Origin: Codonopsis lanceolata
Lineage: Eukaryota > Streptophyta > Magnoliopsida > Asterales > Campanulaceae
Reading direction: 5' to 3'
DNA length: 64,000 bases
NCBI GenBank assembly: GCA_013146195.2
Contig: CM028378.1
Span: 80,224,295-80,288,294, forward strand
Numbering within the stretch: the first letter of the stretch is position 1; every line of letters begins with the position of its first letter. The translations under genes and the position numbers were made by a program. The notes beneath the pieces are model-generated. The model was not told the origin of the DNA and did no database searches. It worked only from the letters and a program-made list of their open reading frames with translations. Of this stretch, positions 1 through 11,498 are shown in pieces.

Positions 1-428
1 CACTAAAGAGATGGTTAAAACAATCGCGTATTCCAATATAACGTGATGAAAATTCCAATCACCTAACGTCCTCTAAAGTGATTGAATAAGTCATCGCCTA
101 TTGTGAATAAGGTGATTACTTTAGCAATCACTTATTTAGTACTAACGTGATGGTTTAACAATCGTTCTTGTATGGATTATGCGATGGCTTTGTATTTTTA
201 TGAATTAAAAAAATAAATAATATTTTTTATGTTAGGTGATTGCTTACACCATCACCTAAAATCTATGAGATAATGCAACGACTTTTACCATCACTGAAAG
301 TTTTGGCGACAAGGCTTTATGCGATGAAACTGGTGATTGTTTTGACCATCGCATATAGTCTAAGGTGATGGTTTTTTAGTATTGGTGATTGCTTTTGACC
401 ATCACGTAAAAGCAATTTTCTAGTAGTG
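1..428. mobile_element. Right end of a CACTA (En/Spm-type) DNA transposon
   Basis: The stretch ends in ttttctagtagtg at 416-428. Its reverse complement, CACTACTAGAAAA, is a typical plant CACTA terminal inverted repeat. The ~400 bases before it are filled with short subterminal repeats in both orientations (gtgatggtt, accatcac, gcgatgg and variants), which is characteristic of transposase-binding subterminal regions in this superfamily. The other terminus lies left of the window, so the 3-bp TSD (expected gct, 429-431) cannot be verified. No transposase coding is visible. The element interrupts copia pol sequence that begins at 429. Confidence 0.7.
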
Positions 429-2451
429 GCTGCCCGCTCCGGTACCTCTCTGTCTGTGGCTCTTGACACTAATCAGAATTCGGTTGATCTCAGCTCGCCC
501 ATAACCCACCCTCCCACACCGGCTACTATGATCGAGGATACCACTAAGCCTACTCCATGTGCGGTGCCCGCTGCTCCACCCTCCTCGGCAACCAGCTCCG
601 TGCTCGAGGATTGCACTATATCTGCTGCTCAGCCCTCCTCGGCACCTGGTACTATGCCCAAGGATCACACAGTGCCTGTAGGTCCCAATGGGCACAATAA
701 TAAGCTAGAAAGGGGGGTTGAATAGCTTATTAAACACTTAAAACTTTTTGGTAAATACTTTGAAAGATACTTGCAATCTATCGAAAAGATTCAAGTAGCG
801 GAAGACCTTCAAAGTAGTTGTTCCAGGTCTGCCGATAAGGACTACCGGTAGACCTTTACAAGTTACTTAAGTTCTACTGTAAATTGATAAAGATAATCAC
901 AGTAAAGAACAGATCAAATGACAGACAAACAAATATGAAACAACACAACTATTTTGAGATAGTTCACACTATAAAGAGTGCTACGTCCACCACCAAGGCA
1001 GTCAACGTTGGATTTAAATAGTGCACTATGTTTTCCACTAGATTAATTACAAAGAATATCTCTAATGGATCGTGTACAAAATATTGACTTGTGTTTGGGG
1101 TCTAGGGAATTAAATATCTATAAATACAGGATATTTAATTCGTGCAGAAGTATAGTTAATGAAGGTAAACAACAAGAAGATAAAACAATAAGTGTTGATG
1201 AGCAGCTTCTTGTTGTTGATGAGGACTTCTAGATCTGTTTAGGATCTCTTGATAGCACTGAGCTGTAAGACTTGGAGTTGTGGAGTTTCAGAGCAATCCT
1301 ATTAGTGTTCGATTGATTCTGTACAGTGCTTGTTCCAGTCTTCAATGGCAGTATTTATAGCAGGTGCACTTCAAAAGATCCGTTGGAGAAGACGAATACT
1401 TCAACAGCTCATTTCATCAATGCATTAAATGCATGGGGCTGTCAGTCAAGGATTTTCGTCTTCACAGATATCTAGAGCAGGGAATGATTTCTGAGATCTT
1501 CAAAAAGGTGGGCGATTTAGGTGTCAGATCTGAGAGTTGTTGCAGAAACTAGGGGACAGTCTGCTTTTCCTGCTTTCACTGTTCATGACGAAAAGTCTTC
1601 CTGCTTTTCGGAAAGGTTGCTTTCGGCGGCTTGATATGTCAGGGAATGTCTTAGATTAATTCAAACAATGATTAGGATAAGTTTGAATTAATCTAATTAA
1701 TCTTTGCTGGATAGGACACGTCATAGAAGATTAGGTGGACACGAGGTCTACCGTTTGTGGGCGATAGGTAGGTCTTCCGATAAAGCTTGTGGAGAGGTCT
1801 TCCGCTGAACCTGTGAAGTCCTATAAAACTATACTAGGCAAAGTTCTATACACAGTTGCCACGCTAATCGATACGCAGCCCGATTAGCCACTGAAGTATA
1901 AAACTAATGTAATGAATTGAGCAGATATAAATCTAACATAAGAATCAACAGTGCCTGCCCGTCTTGTGCTCACTACATTAGTTCCTATGCCCGCTGACCT
2001 AGCTCCTGTGCCCGCTGGCACCTCCTCCATGGTTACTCGCTCCAAGAACAAAATTTTCAAACCAAATACTAAAATGAGTCTTTTGGCTCAACTGGTAGTG
2101 GACAGTGAACCAACAAGTGTCACTCAGGCTCTAAAAGATGCGAAGTGGCGTCAGGCCATGTCTGAGGAGTTTGATGCCCTCGCTCGCAATGGGACTTAGG
2201 ATCTAGTCCCTTCAGTAGATGCTCACAATATTGTTGGCTGTAAGTGGATCTACCGCATCAAGAGGCATGATGATGGTACTATTGATCACTACAAAGCTCG
2301 CCTAGTGGCCAAGGGCTTTCAGCAGCGACCAGGGGTTAACTACCACGAGACTTTCAGCCCGGTGGTTAAACCGACCACTGTTCGTCTTGTTCTCTCACTG
2401 GCCGTTTGTCAAGGATGGGATCTTCACCAACTGGATGTGAACAATGCCTTT
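429..2451 (+). pseudogene. Ty1/copia (Ale-like) polyprotein fragment: IN-RT linker and N-terminal RT
   Basis: Two open stretches (429-676 and 1956-2451) join in one frame once the solo LTR between them is removed. The first part is Pro/Ser/Thr-rich, as in the linker between integrase and RT. The second part contains TRSKNKIFKP, then the RT start (VGCKWIYRIKRHDDG, YKARLVAKGFQQRPGVNY, ETFSPVVKPTT, LDVNNAF). This wording matches Ale/Retrofit-type copia RT. A TAG at about 2197-2199 replaces the usual Trp in the G-T-W-D-L motif, so the copy is dead. Coding stops abruptly after NAF, upstream of the catalytic YVDD, where long LTR H begins. The rest of RT and RNase H is not recognisable elsewhere in the window. 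Confidence 0.85.
677..1950 (-). mobile_element. Solo LTR of a SIRE-like Ty1/copia element
   Basis: This 1274-bp block matches the 5' LTR of SIRE 2 (60208-61472) almost end to end and in the same orientation. On the plus strand it starts tgtaggtcccaatggg and ends gaatcaaca, giving TG...CA borders. The copia target gtgcc is duplicated at 672-676 and 1951-1955, a perfect 5-bp TSD, and the copia frame resumes after it. No internal region is present, so this is a solo LTR left by LTR-LTR recombination. The small reading frame at 1364-1552 lies inside it and is not a gene. Confidence 0.9.
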
Positions 2452-5400
2452 ATTCGAAAACAAAGTCAAAGAAACCAAGAGAGACATTAATCTCTCGAAG
2501 GGGAAAACAAAACTCGTGTGCCGCAACATTGCAGACGCAGAACAAACCATCGGCACTCCAGGCCGGCGTTTCAACATAGAATTAACTTGATATAACAATT
2601 ACTCACGGCTAAAGCATATCGGGGTTAAGCAACAGTAATAACAACTAGAATAAAGAAAAGCCCAGAAGCTACTGCGTGCCCGGGAGACAACTGAAATAAA
2701 AACTAGGTCCATGAACAACGGCACGACACAACACGTCGGCCCAAGGAGGAAACAATACAAATACCCAAGTATTCTACCCGACTGTAAAGTCTAAATAACT
2801 TTACAAAATATTGATCTCACAAGAATGGCAAGGTACAAAATGTCAATGACAATGCTAAAAGGGAAGAAGACACCACAAGCTGCTACTCGGGAATGTCGAC
2901 TGCTACAAACATGAACCATACGATCTAATCTTGATATATCAACCAGCTGCAATCTGCTACAATCACGATCTACTCGGCCTCAACGCGGATACCGAAACTA
3001 CAACTAGAAAATAATGTACGAGATGAGTCATGTTGACCCAGTACGCCACTACTAAACAATATAACGTAAATGAAATATTTCCATAAGTGAAAATGATACC
3101 ATGCTACAACGACAAAGATCCAAGAATCGAGTAGCATCGAATGTAAACCGCCTTTACCACTACCAAGATTAACCAGGGTGAATTCCCTGTCCACAAACAA
3201 TCAAGCATGTCAGGAGGCAAGTCACAATAATCATCGTATAAATATGGACGTATGTCTAAACATAAACATCCTAAGTCTCCCATAGAATGATTAGGTAGAA
3301 GCATGCATAACTTTATATATACAAATCCAATTTTCTTTCATTGAGTTAACAAGTATAAGTATGTATACCTTCGCATAAACACACCAATTATTTCAATAGT
3401 ACGCAAATCAAGATATACATGGTCACTTTCGATCTCATGTATCAATTAGTACTTTGTTATCACATAGGTGCCAGTAATAAATCACATAAGAGGAGGATAT
3501 GTTTCAGAGCTGCTACCGCAACGTAGATCCTGAAATACAAACAGTTATCTTGAATGTACTTGTCGCATGTACATATAAGATACATTGACCACGATAGTAT
3601 TGTTCCAAGCGCCCTTTGGTTACGCAAGGTACTCTTCCCCACTGTGATCAGTAGTGAAGGGTGGGTGTTCAATATTCAGGTGCCACGACCCATCACTACC
3701 ACGAATCTCACAATTCGTGACCGAGATGCGTCGTTTACCAACTAGACGATTCATATATGCCAGCTGGACTTAGGTTATGCCAAGTAGGTATTTACTTGCC
3801 ACTAGAAATCATGTAAGGAATGAGTTCGATAAGAGCGAACTCTTCCAAGTGAAGTATATATTTACTCACTCAATAAACCAAGTAGGGAGCGAGCTCGACA
3901 AGAGCGTACTCGTCCAATCAAGTAGGCATATTATACTCTACCATTAACAATCAATTAGGAACAAGGATCCAATCAAGAACATCGGAACTAGTAGTTTAGT
4001 TACGTTGAAAGCATGAACGTCAATCCAAATCAAGAATAACATAACTAGTATTTTAGTTAAACAAGTCTCAAATATCATAGGGATTCATCATTGAGCCAGT
4101 ATCGTTCAATGACTCACTAGTATCGACTCCGTCGATTCATTTCTATAATTCCAATCAAATAGAGTTTGAACACTATATGTATTCTAAGACTCTTTTCTAT
4201 GTTTTCATTGGGAAAATAGCTAAGGTTCTTGTTCCATTTAGGAACCCTAGTTCACAATCACTAAGTCATGTACGAGCGAGAAGCTTTAGTAGATAAATGT
4301 CAATTCAAGCCTTGGATCAATTCAAGTTTGTAATTCCACAAGTTAATGGAATCCATAAAGCAATGCATGTTTATAATTCATTAGGAGTATATTAATGAAA
4401 GCAAGAAACACAATATGTTTCTTAAGTCATATCATTAAATCACATAGAAGAACCAATTCTTGACATGGTAAAAATCATACTTTTAATCACAATATCAAAT
4501 ATACACAGTATTCAAGCTAAGTCATAACTTAACCATCACTCCATCATGTACTATCCAAGACTACTTCGTTAGTCGAGGATCATGAAGCCATTCACTAAAC
4601 TCTTCCTAGAATAATAATTTATTGTATAACCCAATAGTCCGAAGAAATCAAGGACTTAAGCAACGCAAGAGGGAAGACGATTTGTAAGGTCAACCATACT
4701 GGAAAGTCCTAGATAACAACTTAGTTATCCTTGTGACATAAACAAATAGACTCTATGTAGAGAGTACTAAAGTAACTCTGATCCCATACATCTCATAAAA
4801 TAGTTCTCAAATTCATTATCTTGGATTTCCCAAAACATTCACAAGGCGACTCTAGGGAGTCGGTAGTCAACCATCAATAATCTCATTTCCTTAGGTTTCA
4901 TACATGCGTAGATTACATTCTTACAAGTCTTGGGACTTCGCTTGAAGTCCGACAAGTATCAATAGTTCTAATTCATATATGAACCAATTCAAGTGTCATT
5001 CATTCGAGTCACGCATTTGCGACCCAAACATACCCAATCCAAAGACTAGCGATAATATAGTACTTAACATCAACACGAACCTCAAATAGAGTCCTAAGCC
5101 ACAATACAACCTTAACACTAATTCAGTCTCACCCGATCAAATCTCAAGATTTCGTGATTTAGATTCAATGAACACAAGTAGTCATAGGAATTTATCCTAA
5201 AGCTCAATTAACAAATTCTATAATTAATTGACTCTCTTTGGGTCAAATTACAATGTTTCAAATCCTAGGTCAAGGCATAAGTTCGGGATTCACAATATAA
5301 CCGGGTTTCTAAACCCAACCACAATCAATCTTAAACCATAACTATTCCAATATACCCAATCAAACCATTTAGGTTCAAACCCTAACTTTCATATTTTGAT

Positions 5401-6379
5401 ATCCACCAAATTGCATCTCATTTAGACATGTATAAGAGTGACAATTCACAAGGAGCAAGTCCCTAGCAACCTAACATCAATATTGAGTTAGAAAGAAAAA
5501 CTAGGGTTTCGGTAACATACCTTTATCGAGCCACAAACAGCTAGGAAAGGGAAAAAACCGATGGTAGATGATCTACTCGACGAGGGCTTCGCGATGGTGG
5601 TCTCAGCTCGTCAATCGGATGGCCGAAACTCTGGGAATCACCGGAACACACACTAGTCTCACACTCAATCTCACGCACTCTCTCCTTCCCGTTCATGGCT
5701 GGAGATGGTCACTAATGAAGAGAGGGGAGGAGTGTTAGGGGTTATAAGGGTGTTTAAGGACATTTGTGCCCTCAAATGAGTGAAGAGGTAAGGGTAAAAT
5801 AAGGGTAGAATAAAATTTCACGACAAAAATCAAACCAGCACAAAGCTGATGTCGGGAGCACTGTTCGGTTGGCTGGACCCAACCATTTCCCACTTGTTCG
5901 ATTCATTTTACCGAACACTCAAGGAGTTTGGTTGGCATGGCCGAACATCACTAGAGATGTTTGGTTAACAGGTTGGAACAAAGTCTCAGGACAAAAACAA
6001 GGTCAATCGGGTCCAGAATTGGAGGTAAAGCACATGTTGGGTAAATGCAACTCAATGAAGCATATAAGATGTGTACTAAGGCCTTATGAGGATCAAATGA
6101 CCCTCAAGACAAATGGAGGAATGACTTAGGGTACAGCCGAGGTCACACGAAAGAACTACGCGAGAAAACTCTCAACCGAGTCAAGTAACGAATAGCGTCA
6201 GTTTAGGACTTGTAACTTTAACTAGTTAAAGTCTATGGAACATATGGAATTAAGGTATTGGCTTCTAGATATCCTACCTACACAAATGAAGGTTCTTTCC
6301 TCAAGTCAATTAAGCAAGGTTACGGTTAAACGGCACGCAAAACAAGAAGGTCAATTACACAAAGGTTCGAGGTCTTACA
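2452..6379 (-). mobile_element. Long gypsy LTR H (3' LTR on the minus strand, U5 end truncated)
   Basis: The right border ...ggtcttaca at 6379 is the TG start on the minus strand. On that strand it is preceded by an internal-end signature: gaggacgaattc, then a purine tract (aaggtggtgagga), as in chromovirus-type gypsy elements. The left end lacks the CGACCCGACCC terminus found in the sister LTRs, so roughly 150-200 bases of U5 are missing against the copia junction. A putative intron runs on the minus strand from the donor at 5520 (AAG|GTATGT) to the acceptor ending at 3004 (TTTTCTAG). A branch-like ATGACTCAT lies about 30 nt before the acceptor. A weak TATA candidate (ttataa) is at 5742-5747. 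Conserved inverted repeats lie at 3634-3735, 3822-3842, 3891-3911 and ~4122. Confidence 0.8.
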
Positions 6380-6694
6380 TCCTCACCACCTTAAAAGAAT
6401 TCGTCCTCGAATTCACAATCCGAAAACAACCAAAAGTTCAATACTCTGGCCCACAAATGAAGTCAAGGCGACAACCTAGGTATGCCTCATAACATGAGGG
6501 GGAGAAATACTCAAATATCAACTCCAATCAATTCTAAGTCGAGTCATCTTGACTCATGACAGGGTTCCAAGACATTAGCAAGGCTTTCAATGTTCCGAAA
6601 ATGTGGAAATCGAGGTAAAAATTCCTCTCCATCAAGTAATCAAGTATTTTATATGCATGTGCCATAATTGCACCGAACTAACAAACTTCCTGTA
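6380..6694 (-). mobile_element. Remnant of the internal region attached to LTR H
   Basis: Read on the minus strand, this piece runs into LTR H through gaggacgaattcttttaagg and a purine-rich tract. That arrangement is typical of the pol end/polypurine tract of Tekay/Del-like gypsy elements. Only about 315 bases survive before LTR E begins. No coding domain could be recognised. The remnant shows that H was a 3' LTR rather than a solo LTR. Confidence 0.6.
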
Positions 6695-7668
6695 AGATCC
6701 CGATTCCCGGTTAGCTTGAATTGCGTGCAATGCTCGCATTTCTTCTTTGGTTGATTTCTCGTTTGGTTGTGAGAGAGTCTAGATGTGGATGAGAGACCAC
6801 ATTAAGACTAAAACACTTTTAAGAGATGTCATATAGTTGTTGACTTGCTAAAGTCAAAGGTCGTGACCCGACGATAGTCGAAATGCGACGCGATTCGAGT
6901 TTATTCTAAGTTTTGTGTTCGGACCTCGATTTGGTCCTGATCTTTACATGATGATTAAATAACATGTTTATATGTGTTAGACTTCTAGTTGGATGTATTC
7001 TATAAGTCTCGTGAAGTTTTGACGCCTCGAGAATAGCAATTCTCCTTATCGCGTAGTTTGAGATTGAGCCGGGCGAACGTCTCGTCTTTCGGGAGCCTAT
7101 TTCCCCTATCTGTTGTTCATCATCTGAGAGGCATTCAGGCCTATTTTGTAGCCCTAATAGGTGTTTACAATCATGGGTTATTAACCGTCGGTTTGTGGTT
7201 TCATTCGACGCTTTTGATAGCAAGTTGTTACGCCTTGCGCTCTGGTTTTGCCCCGGTTGTTTCGGTGTTGTTTATGGGAGTCTAGACCTACTTTAAAATT
7301 TGTTTGAGAGTTGGATGGATTAGTTTAATGTTTGAGGACTTTAAGGGTTCAATTGTGAGCCATTTTGAAGCTTTAAGGCTCGAGGATGCATGCGGGAACG
7401 ACCGAAACCGAGCCTGGAATCAAGAAAGGAGTGTATAGAGTAAACTAGTATGAGGCGCTCGCATCATACTCAAGGGATGCGACCGCAAGGGTCCCTGCTT
7501 GCCTAGTTACGGGATTTTTTAATCTGTTTGCTCACTGTCCGAATTTTACCCAATTAAACCCATTCTAAACCTAACCTAAACCCTCTTACTTAGCCTAATA
7601 CTAGTCCTAAACATTATTAGAGGATTTAGGGGTTAATTAGTGGGTGATTAAGGGGAATTAATCCCCCA

Positions 7669-7677
7669 TATAAAAAG
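7669..7677 (+). promoter_or_regulatory. TATA box candidate of LTR E
   Basis: TATAAAAAG lies about 970 bases into LTR E and about 250 bases before its putative splice donor. Sister LTRs D and A have the same arrangement. Confidence 0.5.
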
Positions 7678-8502
7678 AAAAACTCACGCACACTTCATTT
7701 GTTCGGCCAACAGAGTGCGACTTCTTCCTCCCGTCTTCTGCAAACAGACCAAGGGCGTGAGAGAGCTGAGAAAGGGGAGACTTCTAGGGCTTGAAGGGTG
7801 TGATCTTGGGAGGCCATGACTAGGGTTCTTCCTTCCCCAAGCTACATCGAGAGATTGAAGTGAAGGTTGAGGAAATCAACATCACCTCTTTGATTTCGGG
7901 TATGGCAGTTTGTAAGGGCTGCGTTTTGGTAAGTTTCTACTCTATTTCTCCTTCTTTTGGGCTCCATTGACCCTAGGGAAACAATCATTTTTGCTATGTG
8001 AGGTCAATGGAAGCCATTGTTAGGGTTTGTAGAAGATGCATGAACCCTAGGTTTACAAATTGATGATAGAACTTGATTGGCCTATGTGAGACCATGAAAT
8101 ATGTGAAATTCATGATCTAATTAGTCTATTGAACTTGGGTATGTTGATTATCCATGAGTATTGAAGTTGGTTTGGTTGAGATACTTGGAGGGTGTTTTGC
8201 CCAAATTTGGTTTAGCTTGCAAAATTATTGATGTGAGCTTCATTACTATGTTTTATATGCTTAATAGAGTATATTTAACCATGTTGTATGATTTAATCAT
8301 GAATTGGGAATTATGATTGGTAAGGTGACTTGAATGAATTTAGGCACAAGATAGCCAATTTGTTCTAAGATGCATCATGGCAAATTGTGGGTTTATGTGA
8401 GTTAAACGAACATGGGAAGATAGTTATTGATGTTGGTTATGATCATAGAGGATATTGAGACTCATGGCTTCTATGCCCTAAAATTTTAGAAAGGGTAGAT
8501 TG

Positions 8503-8774
8503 GACTCAACGGAGTCATTTTAAGTTCGATTATGTGCTAATTGAACTTGGGTTGAAATCCTACGATAATTGGATTTCGTTTGGTTAATGGAGTGAAGAAC
8601 ATAACTTCCAAACTTTAAATGGTTGGTGATTGTGATGTGTTTTGTGGATTTTTAGTCCTGGGAATTAAGCCCGAATGACTATTGGGAATTGTTTGTAAAC
8701 TTTAATGAATTATTTCGGTGTGGAGTTATAAAACACATAAAGAATGAAATGTGTTAGTAAGACTCAACGGAGTC
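8503..8774 (+). repeat. Two GACTCAACGGAGTC inverted repeats in LTR E
   Basis: The 14-mer GACTCAACGGAGTC occurs at 8503-8516 and 8761-8774. Its arms GACTC/GAGTC can pair around AACG. The same or arm-compensated versions recur in the other long LTRs of this window. Confidence 0.7.
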
Positions 8775-9359
8775 GTTATAAGGCCAATAAAATGATAAAA
8801 AGCCTTGGGTTGAAACCCTACAATGTTTAGGTTTGTTTGAGTTATGTTTGTGCACACCGGGTTTTTGGTTGTGTCCTATGGCGGCACATATGTTATAGAG
8901 ACTAACTAGAAATATATTTTAAGCATGCTTGTTAGAGCATGGGATAATGGAGACCCACATAAGGTCACGAGAGTATTTAAGAGAAGATTAAGAGAGAATC
9001 CTCTTCTCAAAGATTTTTGTTGCGTGTATATGAAAACATTTAGCGAAAATGACTACTGAGTAGTCATGATGTTGTTCGTGAGTATGGAATTGGTAATGTC
9101 TCATCATGTATGACCGATTAGACTATGATTGAGTCCGATGTATTTAAAATAAAGACTAAATAATAAGTCTTGAACTGTGGATATTTTGAGACTAGCGTGA
9201 GTAGTCTTGGTTTGGTTTGAGTTGAGGATTATGGAAGACCTCACATTATATTTTATTAAGCTTGTAAGCTATACTTGATCAAGTTGATGACTTGAGGAAT
9301 AATGAATACCTCAATATGTTGTTTTTAAACTAAACTTGTAAGTTAGTTGAACACAATGG

Positions 9360-9595
9360 TTATATGCAAATATATGCATTGTTCATGATGTTTGGTAGAG
9401 CATTATGTCCTACTTGATTTTATGCAATTATATGCATGGTTAATGATTTTCAGAGAGCATTATGTCCTACGTGGTTATATGCAAATATGTGCATGGATTA
9501 TGGGATTTTGTGGAGCATTATGCCCTACTTGTTTATATGCAATTATGCATGGTTTATGAGATTGTTGTAGAGCATTATGTCCTACATGGTTTAAT
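9360..9595 (+). repeat. Four-copy ~57-bp tandem repeat in LTR E
   Basis: The phrase gagcattatgtcctac recurs at 9398, 9455, 9513 and 9569 (spacings 57, 58, 56), separated by variants of ttatatgcaaatatatgcatgg. The copies are imperfect. The repeat lies in the putative LTR intron. Confidence 0.85.
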
Positions 9596-10376
9596 GAGTC
9601 CGATAATTATGAACTTGGTCTCATTGGTTTATACAAGTAAATATCTACTTGATCATTTGGTTTAGAGTCCAACCTGGGTTTTGGTTGTTGTGTCGGCAAT
9701 GGGACGATTCTATAGTCTTTGGGAACAATCGCTATGAATCGTTGCATTGGGTCCTTTTCTCCTCACTATTTGGCCAATAGGGATGTGATCTCGAGTTATG
9801 CCATCTAGCCTACATCGAGCTTCCTCATTTCTCATCCTAGGTTGGATGAATGTAACGAGTACTCATTAAGGGAAACTGATGAGTTGAGATTATTTGGGGA
9901 GGAAACCCCAGGGTATGATTGATTGGGAATTCGAGCCCTGATCATGGTTCGAGATTTGATCTCATGGTGTTGGTTGGGTTTTGAACCCGGATTTGATTGT
10001 AAATCTGCTCAAATACGCTATCGTTAAACATATTTATTTATGAGCATTTATATGAAAGATAAAATGCTACTTGATTTATGTGAGTTTATGTGTTTTAAAA
10101 AATTAAGTACATGTTTCATGATGGTATACTAGCATGATACCATGATTTTATATGATTGGCATTTATGTGCCATGCCATGTCATAATATGCCATGTTGCAT
10201 TTAGAAACTTATCTGGTCATTATGACTCACCCAGGTGATTGTTTTCCTTAGTGTGTGCAAAGTGATCCCGTTAGTACGTTAGCTGCTTCGATAACCACTT
10301 CTAGCAGTGGTCTCAAGTCAAAAGCTTGGAGTTATTTATTATTATGTTGTTATTTATTTGTGAGGCTCGAATGTAG

Positions 10377-10476
10377 NNNNNNNNNNNNNNNNNNNNNNNN
10401 NNNNNNNNNNNNNNNNNNNNNNNNNNNNNNNNNNNNNNNNNNNNNNNNNNNNNNNNNNNNNNNNNNNNNNNNNNNN
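10377..10476. other. Assembly gap (100 N)
   Basis: Exactly 100 N, the usual placeholder for a gap of unknown size. By comparison with intact copies, the missing DNA should include the 3' end of LTR E, the first ~41 bases of the 5' LTR of element F and F's left TSD. It may also include the missing left end of LTR I. Reading frames that run through the N are meaningless. Confidence 0.99.
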
Positions 10477-11483
10477 GGATGATGATCAAGCATGAAATGA
10501 TCAAAACCAAGCACATAATAAATCAAATCAAGCCCGTAACATGTGTGGAATACTATTGGAAGATTCAAGAATTCTACACCAACTTGATTCGTGGGTTCAT
10601 CGGAGATTCGGGCTACTATAATGGCTACTCGACGAACACGAAGAGACTAAGCTTGAAGAAACCAAAGAAATCCAACGTCTGGGAAGCTTGCGGACGCATG
10701 GTAAGAAGAGGTTTGCGACCGCAAGGCCTGTTATTCTATAGACGGACTTTCTGCCGAGCTTGCGATCGCAAGGTGCCGAGGGGCTTGCGACCGCAAGGTG
10801 CCCAGTTGTGCCGAATCAGCTTTTAAACAATTTAATACGGGAAAGAAAGCCTTCAAACGGGTCCCCATATATTCAGATATGACTTGGGGAGCTTTTAATA
10901 ACTATTGGAAGACTTTTGGGGCCAAAATGCAATATTGGAAAATAGGTCCATGTAGAAAAAAGGGATTTGTTAGAGTTTCCTTATTCTTGAGGAGTTATGT
11001 TTCTTACTTAGATTAGGTAAGTTGAATAGTTTCCTAAGTAGATTTTATTTAGTTTCCTAAGTTGATTCTAAGTAGTTTCCCAATATGATTCTACTTAGAC
11101 TTTTTCCTTTTACTTGTAGGTTTAGGATTCACAACCCATATAAATAAGGGATGTGGCTTATTATTTTGTACACAACTTTCTGATTAATGATAATTATAGT
11201 TTTGAGTGTTTTCTTCGAAACCTCCTTGTTCTTCATGAACTTATGAATGCTTCGGTGTGATTCCGTTGTGTTCGAATCCTAACTTATCAATAGGAATTTC
11301 ATCCCTATTGTGTCGTTAATTCACAATGCTTAGGTTCTTCGATTGCTACGAAAGGGTCTTGGGTACATGCCAAGGTTCTATTCGTGCTAATTGTTGGGTC
11401 GAGGTGTCATCCCGCAAACATCCTTCGATCCCTAGCTTCCGTGTAAATCGTTCTTCAACGAAGCCTTCCAGAAGATCGTATCA
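10477..11483 (+). mobile_element. 5' LTR of gypsy-like element F (left edge in the gap)
   Basis: This matches the 3' LTR at 18640-19691 over nearly its whole length. It ends ...cgtatca at 11483 and is followed 4 bases later by a tRNA-Met-type primer-binding site. A TATA box (TATAAATA) is at about 11139-11146. Upstream of it lie three palindromes of the type TTGCGACCGCAA/TTGCGATCGCAA (10712-10725, 10760-10772, 10784-10797). The leader includes ttcttcatgaacttatgaatgcttcgg, typical of plant gypsy R/U5 regions. The two LTRs differ by small indels, many near C-G dinucleotides. Confidence 0.85.
11138..11146 (+). promoter_or_regulatory. TATA box of the F 5' LTR
   Basis: ATATAAATA lies 345 bases before the LTR end, followed by aagggatgtggc. 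The same sequence is at about 19330-19338 in the 3' LTR. Confidence 0.65.
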
Positions 11484-11487
11484 TTTT

Positions 11488-11498
11488 GGTATCGAGCA
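11488..11498 (+). other. Primer-binding site of element F, one base short
   Basis: TGGTATCGAGC follows the LTR end by 4 bases. The initiator tRNA-Met complement is TGGTATCAGAGC, so the A of CAG is missing. The same base is missing in the unrelated SIRE 2 PBS. Confidence 0.8.

Larger units (their letters stand above)
6695..10376 (+). mobile_element. Long gypsy LTR E (plus strand), cut by the assembly gap
   Basis: It begins TGTAAGATCCCGATTCCCGG and shares its first ~200 bases with LTR D (same subfamily, clearly diverged). A TATA candidate, TATAAAAAG, is at 7669-7677. A putative intron runs from the donor at 7929 (TTG|GTAAGTTT) to the acceptor AG at 10250-10251. It has ATGACTCACC about 28 nt upstream and the tract gttttccttag. 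By comparison with D, several hundred bases of the 3' end are missing, so they fall in or were lost at the N gap. A ~57-bp tandem repeat and two GACTCAACGGAGTC inverted repeats lie inside the intron. Solo or 5' LTR status cannot be decided. Confidence 0.8.

Noticed and set aside
1..10. Window start 'cactaaagag' as the other CACTA end
   Set aside because: It does not match the terminal repeat at 416-428 beyond the first five bases; the true left end is outside the window.
10255..10568. Open frames running through the N block
   Set aside because: Artefacts of translating N as X.
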